Assembly: GCA_964604365.1 (NCBI GenBank)
Contig: CAZRYS010000014.1
Span: 73,513 to 137,512 of the forward strand
DNA: 64,000 bases
Reading direction: 5' to 3'
From: Agriterribacter sp964604365
GTDB lineage: Bacteria; Bacteroidota; Bacteroidia; Chitinophagales; Chitinophagaceae
Shown here: one piece after another, positions 43,038 through 51,124 of the stretch
Layout of the letters: every line of letters begins with the position of its first letter
Position numbering within the stretch: position 1 is the stretch's first letter
The notes under the pieces: model-generated
Seen by the model: only the letters and a program-made list of their open reading frames with translations
What the model was told of the DNA's origin: nothing
The model's database searches: none
Made by a program: the position numbers and the translations under genes

Positions 43038-43928
43038 TTAGTTGGTCAATTCAAAGAAACGGGTTTCCAGGCGTTTTTTCTTCAAAAGAAGATGATTGAG
43101 TACAATACCATTATCGAAACATAGTCGGTTGATTTCATCCAATCGGGCTGTTCCCTTTGTAATGAAGAGCGAAAGCGTATTGGTCTCAGAATTTATTTGC
43201 AGGCTACCTAAATGAGCTAATATATTTTTAAGTCTTTCCAGGTCTGCAGCCCTTAGTTCAACCACATCCTCATCTTGCAATATTTCATTCACTTCGCCTG
43301 TAGTCAGCAGTGTACCCGTTTTTAAAATAGCCACATGTGTACATACTTTTTCTACTTCGTCCAACAAGTGACTGGCTATAATAATGGTATGTCCCAACTG
43401 TCTCAAATCAGTAATAAGCGCCCGTATCTCTGCAATCCCGACCGGATCCAATCCATTGGTTGGCTCGTCCAACACCAATACTTTAGGGTCGCCTAACAGG
43501 GCACCTGCTATTGCCAGGCGTTGTTTCATACCCAGGCTATAGGTTTTAAACCTGCTGTTGCTCCGCTCAAATAGTTTTACTTTTTTCAACACCTTTTCTA
43601 TGCCCCCGGCATCTCCTCTCCCACTGATACTTTGCGTTACTTTCAAATTGTCTATCCCGGACAGGTAATGATAAAAATTAGGCGTTTCCAATAACGACCC
43701 TATTTTTTTTCGTTGCTCCTTGGTTCCAGGCTGTCCAAACCAACGAAAATCTCCGTTGTTCGCTTTTAGAACATCCAGGATAATACTCAACAAAGTAGTT
43801 TTTCCGCTGCCGTTAGGTCCCAATACACCAAACACACTGCCTTCGGGCACTTCAAAGGAAACATTTTGAAGTGCCCGAACGGAGCCGTAATATTTCGTGA
43901 TACCCGATAAAGAAAGAACCGGTTGCAT
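43038..43928 (-). CDS. ABC transporter ATP-binding protein
   Basis: A 296-residue ATPase. Walker A is GPNGSGKTTLL (residues 37-47), the signature is YSLGMKQRLAIAGALL, Walker B is VLVLDEPTNGLDP, and the H-loop is in IIIASHLLDEVEKV. The C-terminal 70 or so residues form a small extension typical of ABC-2 exporters (GldA/DrrA type). It is in an operon with the permease that starts 10 bases later. Confidence 0.93.
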   Translation of the reverse strand: MQPVLSLSGITKYYGSVRALQNVSFEVPEGSVFGVLGPNGSGKTTLLSIILDVLKANNGDFRWFGQPGTKEQRKKIGSLLETPNFYHYLSGIDNLKVTQSISGRGDAGGIEKVLKKVKLFERSNSRFKTYSLGMKQRLAIAGALLGDPKVLVLDEPTNGLDPVGIAEIRALITDLRQLGHTIIIASHLLDEVEKVCTHVAILKTGTLLTTGEVNEILQDEDVVELRAADLERLKNILAHLGSLQINSETNTLSLFITKGTARLDEINRLCFDNGIVLNHLLLKKKRLETRFFELTN

Positions 43929-44054
43929 AGGTCGTCTTTTAAGTCTGCCACAAGATTAAGTAAATTTCTTCCTTTGTACACCAAGTTTTATAAAAAGCCC
44001 GATTTATAACAGACTACCGGCATATCAAACTGAACAACGGCGAATATGATATGA

Positions 44055-44387
44055 TCATTTAGGAGACAATACGGCACCTTCAAATGAAACACCCTCCCAA
44101 CCCTGCAGCATAAACTGGCGGATATTCTGGTGATTGGAATCTCCCGGAGTGTCCAGTACATTCTGATAATGTTCGGCAAATAATCTAAGTGTAGCCTCTT
44201 TGCTCAATTGGTGCAAATAGGCAAAATACAGTACCCTGGCACTCCCCTGGTTTTCCAATGTGCCGTTAATTTGCGTTCCGTTGACAAATGCAGTGGGCGT
44301 ATGAAGATACCGCTCGTCTATAAATGCTAAAACACCTGCAAAGTTTGTTTTACCGGCTATAAGGTCTGAAAGAATTGTCTGGATCAT
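44055..44387 (-). CDS. HopJ-family protein
   Basis: A 110-residue protein of the HopJ family, named after a Pseudomonas type III effector but widespread in free-living bacteria. Conserved elements are FIDERYLHTPTAFVNGTQ, RVLYFAYLHQLSKEATLRLF, then DHQNIR-like SNHQNIRQFMLQGW, and the final FEGAVLSP. There is no secretion signal. No type III secretion genes are nearby, so an effector role is unlikely; the true function is unknown. A TATATTTG -7 box lies at 44407-44414 on the minus strand. Confidence 0.88.
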   Translation of the reverse strand: MIQTILSDLIAGKTNFAGVLAFIDERYLHTPTAFVNGTQINGTLENQGSARVLYFAYLHQLSKEATLRLFAEHYQNVLDTPGDSNHQNIRQFMLQGWEGVSFEGAVLSPK

Positions 44388-44716
44388 TCATTTAATCGAT
44401 TAGCTGCAAATATACCGCATCGACATTAAGTTGCAGCAGGTACAAAGTGAAGTGTTATATTGAATGACGTAAAAAAGATCGGTTGTGTTGATATTGAAAA
44501 ACCTGCTATACATTTACAGTGTGATCGTATCTGCAGGAGGTTCTGACGGACACCGAATATAGAGGAAGAAATTCGAAAAAGTCTTGACTGCTGACTATTG
44601 TTTATCACAGGTAATCATCATAATAAAATCGGGCATGCTGGTATAAACAAAGAGTGGACACATCCTACAAGACCAGTTAAAACGCCAGATTCTTTTATTT
44701 AAAAAAGGTGCAACAT
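44388..44716. other. Intergenic region
   Basis: Apart from the HopJ -7 box (44407-44414, minus strand), no gene, hairpin or strong promoter was seen. The leader of the MscS gene must start within it. Confidence 0.4.
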
Positions 44717-47068
44717 ATGAAACATCTTAAGATCAACTTTCTGATGCGCATCGGCATACTGTGGCTTACGACCTGCTGTTCTTTTTCAGTATTTGCGCAA
44801 ACCGAAGACTCCGTTACGACGGTTCATTCTGCCCTGCTTAATGACTCTATGTTTCAGATCATCGATGATATGCATGAACGGTCTGCAAAAATGGAAGCTA
44901 TCAACAGAAGGGGTTTCAACCTGGAGTCGATTGACAGTAACCTACCCGGCATAGTAGAAACAGTAGAAACTGTTGATATGACACTACAACACGGGGCTCA
45001 GTTCTTGGACATGAAGGCCCTTCACACTTTTAAGCTATTGGTAGATCAGGCAAAATCTCAATTTGATATATGGAGAAAACAGTTGCTTAGCTATACACAA
45101 CAAATCAGTGCAGCGCAGGAAGACATTCAAAGAATGAGGGATATACCCTTATTGGAAGCAGACAGTAGTAACCTGTTTTTCGTTGAATTATATAAGGCAG
45201 AGTTAGTCAGTCTGGATAGTACGTTTCAACAGTTAAAAGTAAGCAATGACAACTATAGTCAGGAAATTCAGAAGTTGCAGGTACTGGTATCAAGAAACTT
45301 TTATAAAACGAATGACCTACAACGCGATCTGGAAGAACGGATTAAGAACTATTCCATCCGTACTTTGGGGAAAGAATCCAACTATTTATGGGAAAAGCCG
45401 GTTGCCAATAGCCAGGAAGTAGACGCTATCAACTTCGGAAAAATCGCCCTGGCAATAGATCAGCATATTATCCTATCATATTTCCTGGACAATTTTGAAC
45501 GGCACCTAATCATTGCATTGGTTTTGTTTGTATTGTATATCATATGGGTACGACGAAACTATAAAGCGATAGCCGGATTGGAAAACAGCAGTAGTATTTT
45601 GAAAGACCTTCATGCACCTGATACAGTATCCAATCTGCCTTTACTTTCTGGTTTCATACTTATTTTTAACGTCTGGTTGTTATTTGATTTGGATGCACCG
45701 GAAGCCTATGTAGCCTTTACACAATTTATTCTATTTATTGCAACCGCTGTTTTTGTTTTCAAGAATGGCACAAAAAATGAACGAAAAATCTGGCTGGGAT
45801 TATTGCTGGTGTACCTACTGTTCCTGGTATTTGGAGCCAGCTACAATCCCAATCATACAACAAGGTTTCTATTTCTTGCTATCAATCTATATCTTATTTT
45901 TTCTTCGCTGCTCCTTTTAAAGCAAAACAAGCCTAATGTTAAAATTCAGAGAAGCGTTAGATGGTTGCTTTACGCAATAATGGCAATGAACGCGGGAGCA
46001 TTCCTTTTAAATTGTGCCGGAAGGGTTACACTATCGAAAGCGCTTACCAATGCAGGATTAATAGGTTTTGTTCAGGTAATTGCGCTAAGCATTTTCAAGG
46101 ACATTATGATAACGGCCATACAATTAAAAACGATTGTATATTCTTTAAAAGAAAAGCAACGTTCTTTTTTGAATATGCATGCAATGAGCAACCAGCTACT
46201 CAAATTACTGTCTGTACTTACACTGTTTTTGTTTTTTGCAGTATTTGCCGTCAACCTCAACTTTTTCTCCTCTTTCCAAAAAGGCGTTTCAGAATTCCTT
46301 TTTGGTCAAAGAACAATTGGATCAACAACTTTTACCATTGGAAATATTGCGTTGTTTTTTCTGGTGATTTATCTGTCCAATTTGGCACAACGGTATGTAG
46401 GTTATTTCTTTGGTGAAGGTTCCGGCGATTCAATACCTGAAGGGAAGAGGGGATCTAAATTGGTCATTTGGAAGCTGGTTATCATTGTAGTGGGGTTTAT
46501 GCTGGCGATTATTGTTTCGGGACTACCGTTAGACAGGGTAACCATTGTATTGAGTGCCTTCGGCGTGGGCATAGGCTTAGGCTTACAAAATGTGGTCAAT
46601 AATTTTGTTTCGGGTTTGATTCTAATATTTGAACGCCCCCTGCAAGTAGGCGACTATGTAGAAGTAGGAGGATTAAAAGGTTGGGTGAAAGACATAGGCA
46701 TACGGGCCACCCGAATGGAGAGCAATGACGGTGCCGAAATTATTGTACCCAATGGATCGATACTCGCCGGCAATTTGACCAACTGGACACTGAGTAGTTC
46801 AAAAGTACGCGTTGAAATGCAAGTCAAAATTGCTCCGCTTAGTCAACTGGCGCTGGCTAAGGATATCATTCGGAAGGAAATTTTGAAATACAACCATACT
46901 GTAACATCAAGACCGCCGGAAATCCTGCAGACCGGGCTCTCCAACGCTGCAGCAGACCTTAAAATTTCATTTTGGATAGATCATATTAATAGACGTGAAA
47001 TTGCCAAGAGTGCTGTCCTTAATGACCTATACGAACGGTTTGCAGAGAACGACATCAGCATGAGTTAA
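44717..47068 (+). CDS. Large mechanosensitive ion channel, MscS family
   Basis: Inner-membrane tension-gated channel of 783 residues. It has a signal peptide (1-27), a periplasmic helical domain (about 30-260) with coiled-coil-like stretches, and then about nine further membrane helices, making it a MscK/MscM-like large form. The MscS core is near the C-terminus: SAFGVGIGLGLQNVVNNFVSG (pore helix), LIFERPLQVGDYVEVGG (beta domain) and the EIIVPNGSILAGNLTNW motif. A GTG three codons upstream (44708) is the alternative start. Confidence 0.93.
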   Translation: MKHLKINFLMRIGILWLTTCCSFSVFAQTEDSVTTVHSALLNDSMFQIIDDMHERSAKMEAINRRGFNLESIDSNLPGIVETVETVDMTLQHGAQFLDMKALHTFKLLVDQAKSQFDIWRKQLLSYTQQISAAQEDIQRMRDIPLLEADSSNLFFVELYKAELVSLDSTFQQLKVSNDNYSQEIQKLQVLVSRNFYKTNDLQRDLEERIKNYSIRTLGKESNYLWEKPVANSQEVDAINFGKIALAIDQHIILSYFLDNFERHLIIALVLFVLYIIWVRRNYKAIAGLENSSSILKDLHAPDTVSNLPLLSGFILIFNVWLLFDLDAPEAYVAFTQFILFIATAVFVFKNGTKNERKIWLGLLLVYLLFLVFGASYNPNHTTRFLFLAINLYLIFSSLLLLKQNKPNVKIQRSVRWLLYAIMAMNAGAFLLNCAGRVTLSKALTNAGLIGFVQVIALSIFKDIMITAIQLKTIVYSLKEKQRSFLNMHAMSNQLLKLLSVLTLFLFFAVFAVNLNFFSSFQKGVSEFLFGQRTIGSTTFTIGNIALFFLVIYLSNLAQRYVGYFFGEGSGDSIPEGKRGSKLVIWKLVIIVVGFMLAIIVSGLPLDRVTIVLSAFGVGIGLGLQNVVNNFVSGLILIFERPLQVGDYVEVGGLKGWVKDIGIRATRMESNDGAEIIVPNGSILAGNLTNWTLSSSKVRVEMQVKIAPLSQLALAKDIIRKEILKYNHTVTSRPPEILQTGLSNAAADLKISFWIDHINRREIAKSAVLNDLYERFAENDISMS

Positions 47069-47310
47069 TTCTTTTAAAAAAATGTCGGACTAATGGAGCT
47101 ATTTACTTTGGACGCAATGCTATTGGCTAATTGGACGTGTTTAAAACGTTCGTTAACTTGTTTTCTTCCGCTTATCTATCCGTTTTGGGAACACCAACGG
47201 TGAAACCACTTTAACCAGCTTTAGCAGGGGTTAATCTCTATCAATACCGATAAAGTAGAAATCTGGACAAAAGACTGCAAAAGCCGTTCAGAGCACTGTT
47301 ATTAAAAGTG

Positions 47311-47781
47311 CTAGTCTTTTTTGAAAACAAAACTTACATTATCTCCTCCACCCGATATCTCGGCCTGCAATTCCTGCTCATTTCTTTTATAGTAAATACG
47401 TTTGGGGAATTTATTTTTTTTATTCTCGCAGGCAAAAGATATGGCATCAGCCTCTACCAACCGAAAGTCAGTACTGTTTTTTTGATCGGGCACCTTTACC
47501 CGAAAATACCAACCTTTTCCATCATAAGGAGAAAGGGTGGTAAACTCCTGCCATAGGGTATCCTGTCCTTTCAAAGTATAACTATGTGCTGTATACGTAG
47601 AGTCATTTATCTTGTTCCAGTTTTCCCGGGTAGTCATTCCCGGCTCCTCATTCGTTCTGGTCCAGTTGCCTGTCAGCCAATCAAAGTTACTCACTGATAT
47701 ATCTACCGGCAGTTGCTCCTCCGAAGTTCCGCAGCCGATAAACAATGCCAATATCAGTGTTACTATTACTCCTTTAATCAT
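47311..47781 (-). CDS. DUF6265-family lipoprotein
   Basis: A 156-residue lipoprotein with lipobox LFIGC (Cys17). The mature part shows FDWLTGNWTRTNEEPGMTTREN, then HSYTLKGQDTLWQEFTTLSP and the late SFACENKKNKFPKRIYYKR. This matches the small DUF6265 calycin-like beta-barrel domain of unknown function. The start at 47779-47781 gives the lipoprotein signal; the open frame starts 33 bases earlier. It is monocistronic and convergent with the MscS gene. Confidence 0.85.
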   Translation of the reverse strand: MIKGVIVTLILALFIGCGTSEEQLPVDISVSNFDWLTGNWTRTNEEPGMTTRENWNKINDSTYTAHSYTLKGQDTLWQEFTTLSPYDGKGWYFRVKVPDQKNSTDFRLVEADAISFACENKKNKFPKRIYYKRNEQELQAEISGGGDNVSFVFKKD

Positions 47782-48152
47782 GTTAGTTATTTTCAGGATG
47801 AAGATACAAATCACCGCATTGATAAACGCCAGATTATACTGTTTATTCCCATTGACCGTGTCATAATTTAAAAACTATTGTCAATCTTAGTTTTTTGACC
47901 AGTGACCGATAATATGATTTTTGCAACTCGTAGAAAATAATGCCTTCAAGACTATTATCGATGGAAGGTTTATACTCTTCAACCAAAACCAGGTCTTTTC
48001 TATCAATCGAACGTATAGCACAAATGTAGTAATTACATTCCAGCAGTACTATGTGGCTTTTGCAAAATCAACGGGCCGCAGCATATTTACTTATCCTCGT
48101 ATCTTCTGATCTTCCCGTCTGGAAAAGGGTTTAAATAAAAATTGAAAAAAGA
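47782..48152. other. Intergenic region
   Basis: No supported gene. A TACATTTG box on the minus strand near 48019-48026 may be a promoter for the DUF6265 gene. Confidence 0.35.
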
Positions 48153-48153
48153 T

Positions 48154-48183
48154 TTTGAAATTCAAAAAAGGATAGTACTTTTG
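48154..48183 (+). promoter_or_regulatory. Promoter of the Cys-leader / TonB receptor transcript
   Basis: TTTG (48154-48157), 18-base spacer, TACTTTTG (48176-48183), matching the Bacteroidota -33/-7 consensus. Transcription is expected near 48190, giving a leader of about 140 bases. Confidence 0.7.
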
Positions 48184-48215
48184 TCCACCATTTTGATGGA
48201 CTAATAAAAAATAGA

Positions 48216-48272
48216 ATGATTACACTAATGCGCCCCGCATATTCTTGCTCAGCATGTTGTTGCTGTTGTTGA
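48216..48272 (+). CDS. Cysteine-rich upstream ORF (leader peptide MITLMRPAYSCSACCCCC)
   Basis: An 18-codon ORF in the leader of the TonB receptor gene; an inner ATG at 48228 would give 14 codons. It ends CSACCCCC-stop, so five cysteine codons run directly into TGA. This is the form of a regulatory peptide whose translation is sensed, not of a functional protein. Its Cys codons (TGTTGT 48255-48260, TGTTG 48264-48268) can pair with ACAACA (48311-48316) and CAACA (48304-48308), just upstream of the receptor start at 48333. Ribosome progress through these codons would open that stem. Cysteine-limited attenuation, or copper/thiol sensing as described for Cys-rich uORFs ahead of TonB receptors in Bordetella, are both plausible. 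Confidence 0.75.
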   Translation: MITLMRPAYSCSACCCCC

Positions 48273-48316
48273 TAGCCTATTTGATTTTTATACAACGTTA
48301 TTTCAACATCACAACA
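48255..48316 (+). promoter_or_regulatory. mRNA stem pairing the leader Cys codons with the receptor 5' region
   Basis: 6-bp (48255-48260 / 48311-48316) plus 5-bp (48264-48268 / 48304-48308) helices with a 3x2 internal loop. It closes 17 bases before the receptor ATG. Confidence 0.5.
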
Positions 48317-48332
48317 TTCCAAAACTCAGGTA

Positions 48333-50885
48333 ATGAAAAGAGTATTCTTTCCAATAGTAATTTTTTTGCTCGCAATACAAGTTATACAAGCACAACAAAA
48401 TATTGAAGGAACCATTAAAGACAGCGTAGGTACTGCTTTAAATGGAGCCACCATCATCGTAAAGGGATCCAACCAGTTTGCGGTGGCAGACGACAATGGA
48501 AGCTTTAGAATCAGTACTAAAAAATTACCCGTAACGCTGGGTATTAGTGCCGCCGGTTATCAATTTCAGGAAGTTACAGTTACCCAGATATCGGTATCCC
48601 CCTTATTGGTAACCTTATCTGCCGGAGACAATCTTACGGAAGTAGTGATTAGCTCCCGCCGACGCCTCGAAACTGCTCAAAATGTTCCTATTCCCATTTC
48701 AGTAGTTAGCGGTGGGCAGGTAGAAGAGTCCGGGGCTTTTAACGTTAACCGTGTAAAAGAACTGGTACCTACGGTACAGTTGTACTCATCTAACCCCCGC
48801 AATACAACACTGAATATTCGCGGGTTGGGATCTTCCTTTGGTTTGACCAATGATGGAATAGATCCGGGCGTTGGATTTTATGTAGACGGCGTGTACTTTG
48901 CCCGTCCGGCAGCCACTACACTTGATTTTATTGATATTGAGCAGATTGAAGTACTAAGAGGCCCGCAGGGAACACTGTTTGGTAAAAACACTACTGCCGG
49001 TGCGTTTAATATCACCACCCGTAAACCGAGTTTCAGACCTGCCGCCAACTTCGAAGTAAGTTATGGCAACTACGGTTATGTACAGGCTAAAACATCCATA
49101 ACAGGTCCTATCACCAAAAAACTCGCCGGGCGTTTTTCTTTTTCAGGCACTCAACGTGATGGTACTTTGTACCATGTAGTCACCCAAAAGCACCTGAACA
49201 ACCTTAACAATATCGGCGCTAAAGCCCAATTTCTGTATACACCCAACGATAATATCAAGATCACTTTATCCGGAGATGCAACACAACAGCGCCCCGATGG
49301 CTATGCGCAGGTTTTTGCCGGCGTTGTACAAACGCAAAGAGCAGGATATCGTCAATTTGAAAATATTATTGCCGACCTTCACTATCAGCTCCCCAGCAGA
49401 AATCCATTTGACAGGTTAGTAGATCACAATACCACCTGGCGCTCAGGCAACGACCTCGGAGGTGTTTCCCTGAATGCAGATTTCAAAATAGGTTCTGGCA
49501 CACTTACATCCACTACAGCGTGGCGCTATTGGAACTGGGACCCCTCCAATGATCGGGATTTTACCGGATTATCTGTGTTGCAGCTTTCGCAGGCTCCATC
49601 TAAACACAAACAGTGGTCACAGGAAATTAGGTATGCCGGTAATATTTCATCCAATGTAAGTGGTGTAATAGGTGTATTTGCTTTGGGGCAGGATCTGAAA
49701 ACCAACCCTGTTCACACAGAAGAGTCCGGAGCAGATCAGTGGCGTTTCTCGCAAAGCTCTACCAGTGAGCTTTGGAAAACATCTGGCTTATTTGATGGTT
49801 TTGGCATTAAAACAAACTCCAGGCTTCAAACATTTAGTGGAGCACTGTTTGCAAATGTTGACTGGGCTATCACCGATCGCCTGCATGTATTGCCAGGTAT
49901 CCGTTTCAATTACGATCGCAAAGAAGTTGATTTCAATCGCCAAACATACGGGGGTTTGCAAACGACCGATCCGGATCTTATCGCTCTTAAAAGGGCCGTA
50001 TACACCGATCAGACTTTTGCAGCAGACGTAAAAAATAATGACTGGTCCGGCCAATTGACTGTTTCCTACAAAGCCTCAGATAATATCAATGTATACGCAA
50101 CTTCTTCCACGAATTTTAAACCGGTGGGTATCAACCTGGGCGGTCTGCCAACAGCCAATGGACAGGTGATGCTGGAGTTGGCGCAAATAAAACCGGAATA
50201 TGTAACACATTTTGAAGCAGGCATCAAAACCAGCCCATGGAAAGGCTCTACTTTAAACCTGACTGTCTACAATACTGATGTCAAGAATTTTCAGGCACAG
50301 GTGCAGTCTGCAGAGCCTGGCATCAACAGGGGATATTTGGCCAATGCTGAAAAAGTCAGAGTACAAGGGGCAGAAATTGATGCCAGTATCAGGGCCGGTA
50401 AATATATTTCTTTCTACGCAGCTGCCGCCTATACTGATGGACGTTATATATCTTTTTCTAATGCGCCTTTACCATTGGAAGAAACTGGTTCACAGGTGTC
50501 TTTCAAAGATGTGTCTAAGGGAAGATTGCCCGGTATTTCCAAGTGGGCAGGTTCTCTCGGTGGCGAACTTACTTCTGGTGCTAAAAAGCTATGGGGACAA
50601 AATGGCAAACTATTTATAGCATTTGATACCTACTACCGTTCCGAATTTTCCTCCAGCCCTACCCCATCACGTTATCTGAATGTGGACGGATACACCTTGT
50701 TGAATGCGAGAGCCGGATTTAGGGCTTCTGAAGGAATATCCTTTTTTATATGGTCGCGCAACTTGCTGGACAAAAACTATTTTGAGCAACTGTTGCCAGC
50801 GGCAGGTAACGCGGGTCATTATGCAGCCGTATTGGGAGATCCGCGAACATTTGGAGTAACCCTCAAGTACTCCTGGAAACAATAA
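48333..50885 (+). CDS. TonB-dependent outer-membrane receptor
   Basis: An 850-residue siderophore/metal-type TonB receptor, distinct from SusC. Signal peptide 1-20, CarboxypepD-regulatory-like domain (EGTIKDSVGTALNGATI to about residue 105), TonB box region EVVISSRR, plug domain (NIRGLGSSFG, FYVDGVYFA, IEVLRGPQGTLFGKNTTAGAFNITTRKP) and a 22-strand barrel ending ..LKYSWKQ. There is no SusD neighbour. A cysteine-rich leader ORF precedes it and a terminator follows, so it is a single-gene regulated unit. The ligand is not readable; leader composition points to sulfur compounds or copper. Confidence 0.95.
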   Translation: MKRVFFPIVIFLLAIQVIQAQQNIEGTIKDSVGTALNGATIIVKGSNQFAVADDNGSFRISTKKLPVTLGISAAGYQFQEVTVTQISVSPLLVTLSAGDNLTEVVISSRRRLETAQNVPIPISVVSGGQVEESGAFNVNRVKELVPTVQLYSSNPRNTTLNIRGLGSSFGLTNDGIDPGVGFYVDGVYFARPAATTLDFIDIEQIEVLRGPQGTLFGKNTTAGAFNITTRKPSFRPAANFEVSYGNYGYVQAKTSITGPITKKLAGRFSFSGTQRDGTLYHVVTQKHLNNLNNIGAKAQFLYTPNDNIKITLSGDATQQRPDGYAQVFAGVVQTQRAGYRQFENIIADLHYQLPSRNPFDRLVDHNTTWRSGNDLGGVSLNADFKIGSGTLTSTTAWRYWNWDPSNDRDFTGLSVLQLSQAPSKHKQWSQEIRYAGNISSNVSGVIGVFALGQDLKTNPVHTEESGADQWRFSQSSTSELWKTSGLFDGFGIKTNSRLQTFSGALFANVDWAITDRLHVLPGIRFNYDRKEVDFNRQTYGGLQTTDPDLIALKRAVYTDQTFAADVKNNDWSGQLTVSYKASDNINVYATSSTNFKPVGINLGGLPTANGQVMLELAQIKPEYVTHFEAGIKTSPWKGSTLNLTVYNTDVKNFQAQVQSAEPGINRGYLANAEKVRVQGAEIDASIRAGKYISFYAAAAYTDGRYISFSNAPLPLEETGSQVSFKDVSKGRLPGISKWAGSLGGELTSGAKKLWGQNGKLFIAFDTYYRSEFSSSPTPSRYLNVDGYTLLNARAGFRASEGISFFIWSRNLLDKNYFEQLLPAAGNAGHYAAVLGDPRTFGVTLKYSWKQ

Positions 50886-50910
50886 TAGTCTTCATTTTAT
50901 TTTTTGGCGA

Positions 50911-50944
50911 AACTCTCCATGGGAATCAACATGGAGAGTTTTTG
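50911..50944 (+). terminator. Terminator of the TonB receptor gene
   Basis: Perfect 11-bp stem AACTCTCCATG / CATGGAGAGTT (50911-50921 / 50930-50940) with a following T-run. Confidence 0.85.
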
Positions 50945-50994
50945 TTATATAGTTATATTATAATATTGCAGGCATTTGTACTTATATTCGGTAT

Positions 50995-51027
50995 TTTGAT
51001 AAATTAGCAATACCTGTTATAATTTTG
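50995..51027 (+). promoter_or_regulatory. Promoter of the M14 peptidase-AraC transcript
   Basis: TTTG (50995-50998), 21-base spacer, TAATTTTG (51020-51027), a full Bacteroidota promoter about 95 bases before the peptidase start. Confidence 0.65.
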
Positions 51028-51124
51028 CGATGACAGCCGCAGGTGAGTAGGTCAAAAAGTGCAGATTTAAAATGATTAAAATGCGGTTAGCTTGGATGCA
51101 TACTGTTAATAAATACAAAAAACA

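Noticed and set aside
44055..44387. Type III secretion effector role for HopJ
   Set aside because: No secretion signal or secretion genes nearby; the name reflects family history only.
48131..48322. 63-codon minus-strand ORF over the Cys leader
   Set aside because: Gln run is the antisense image of the Cys codons; no promoter or family support on that strand.
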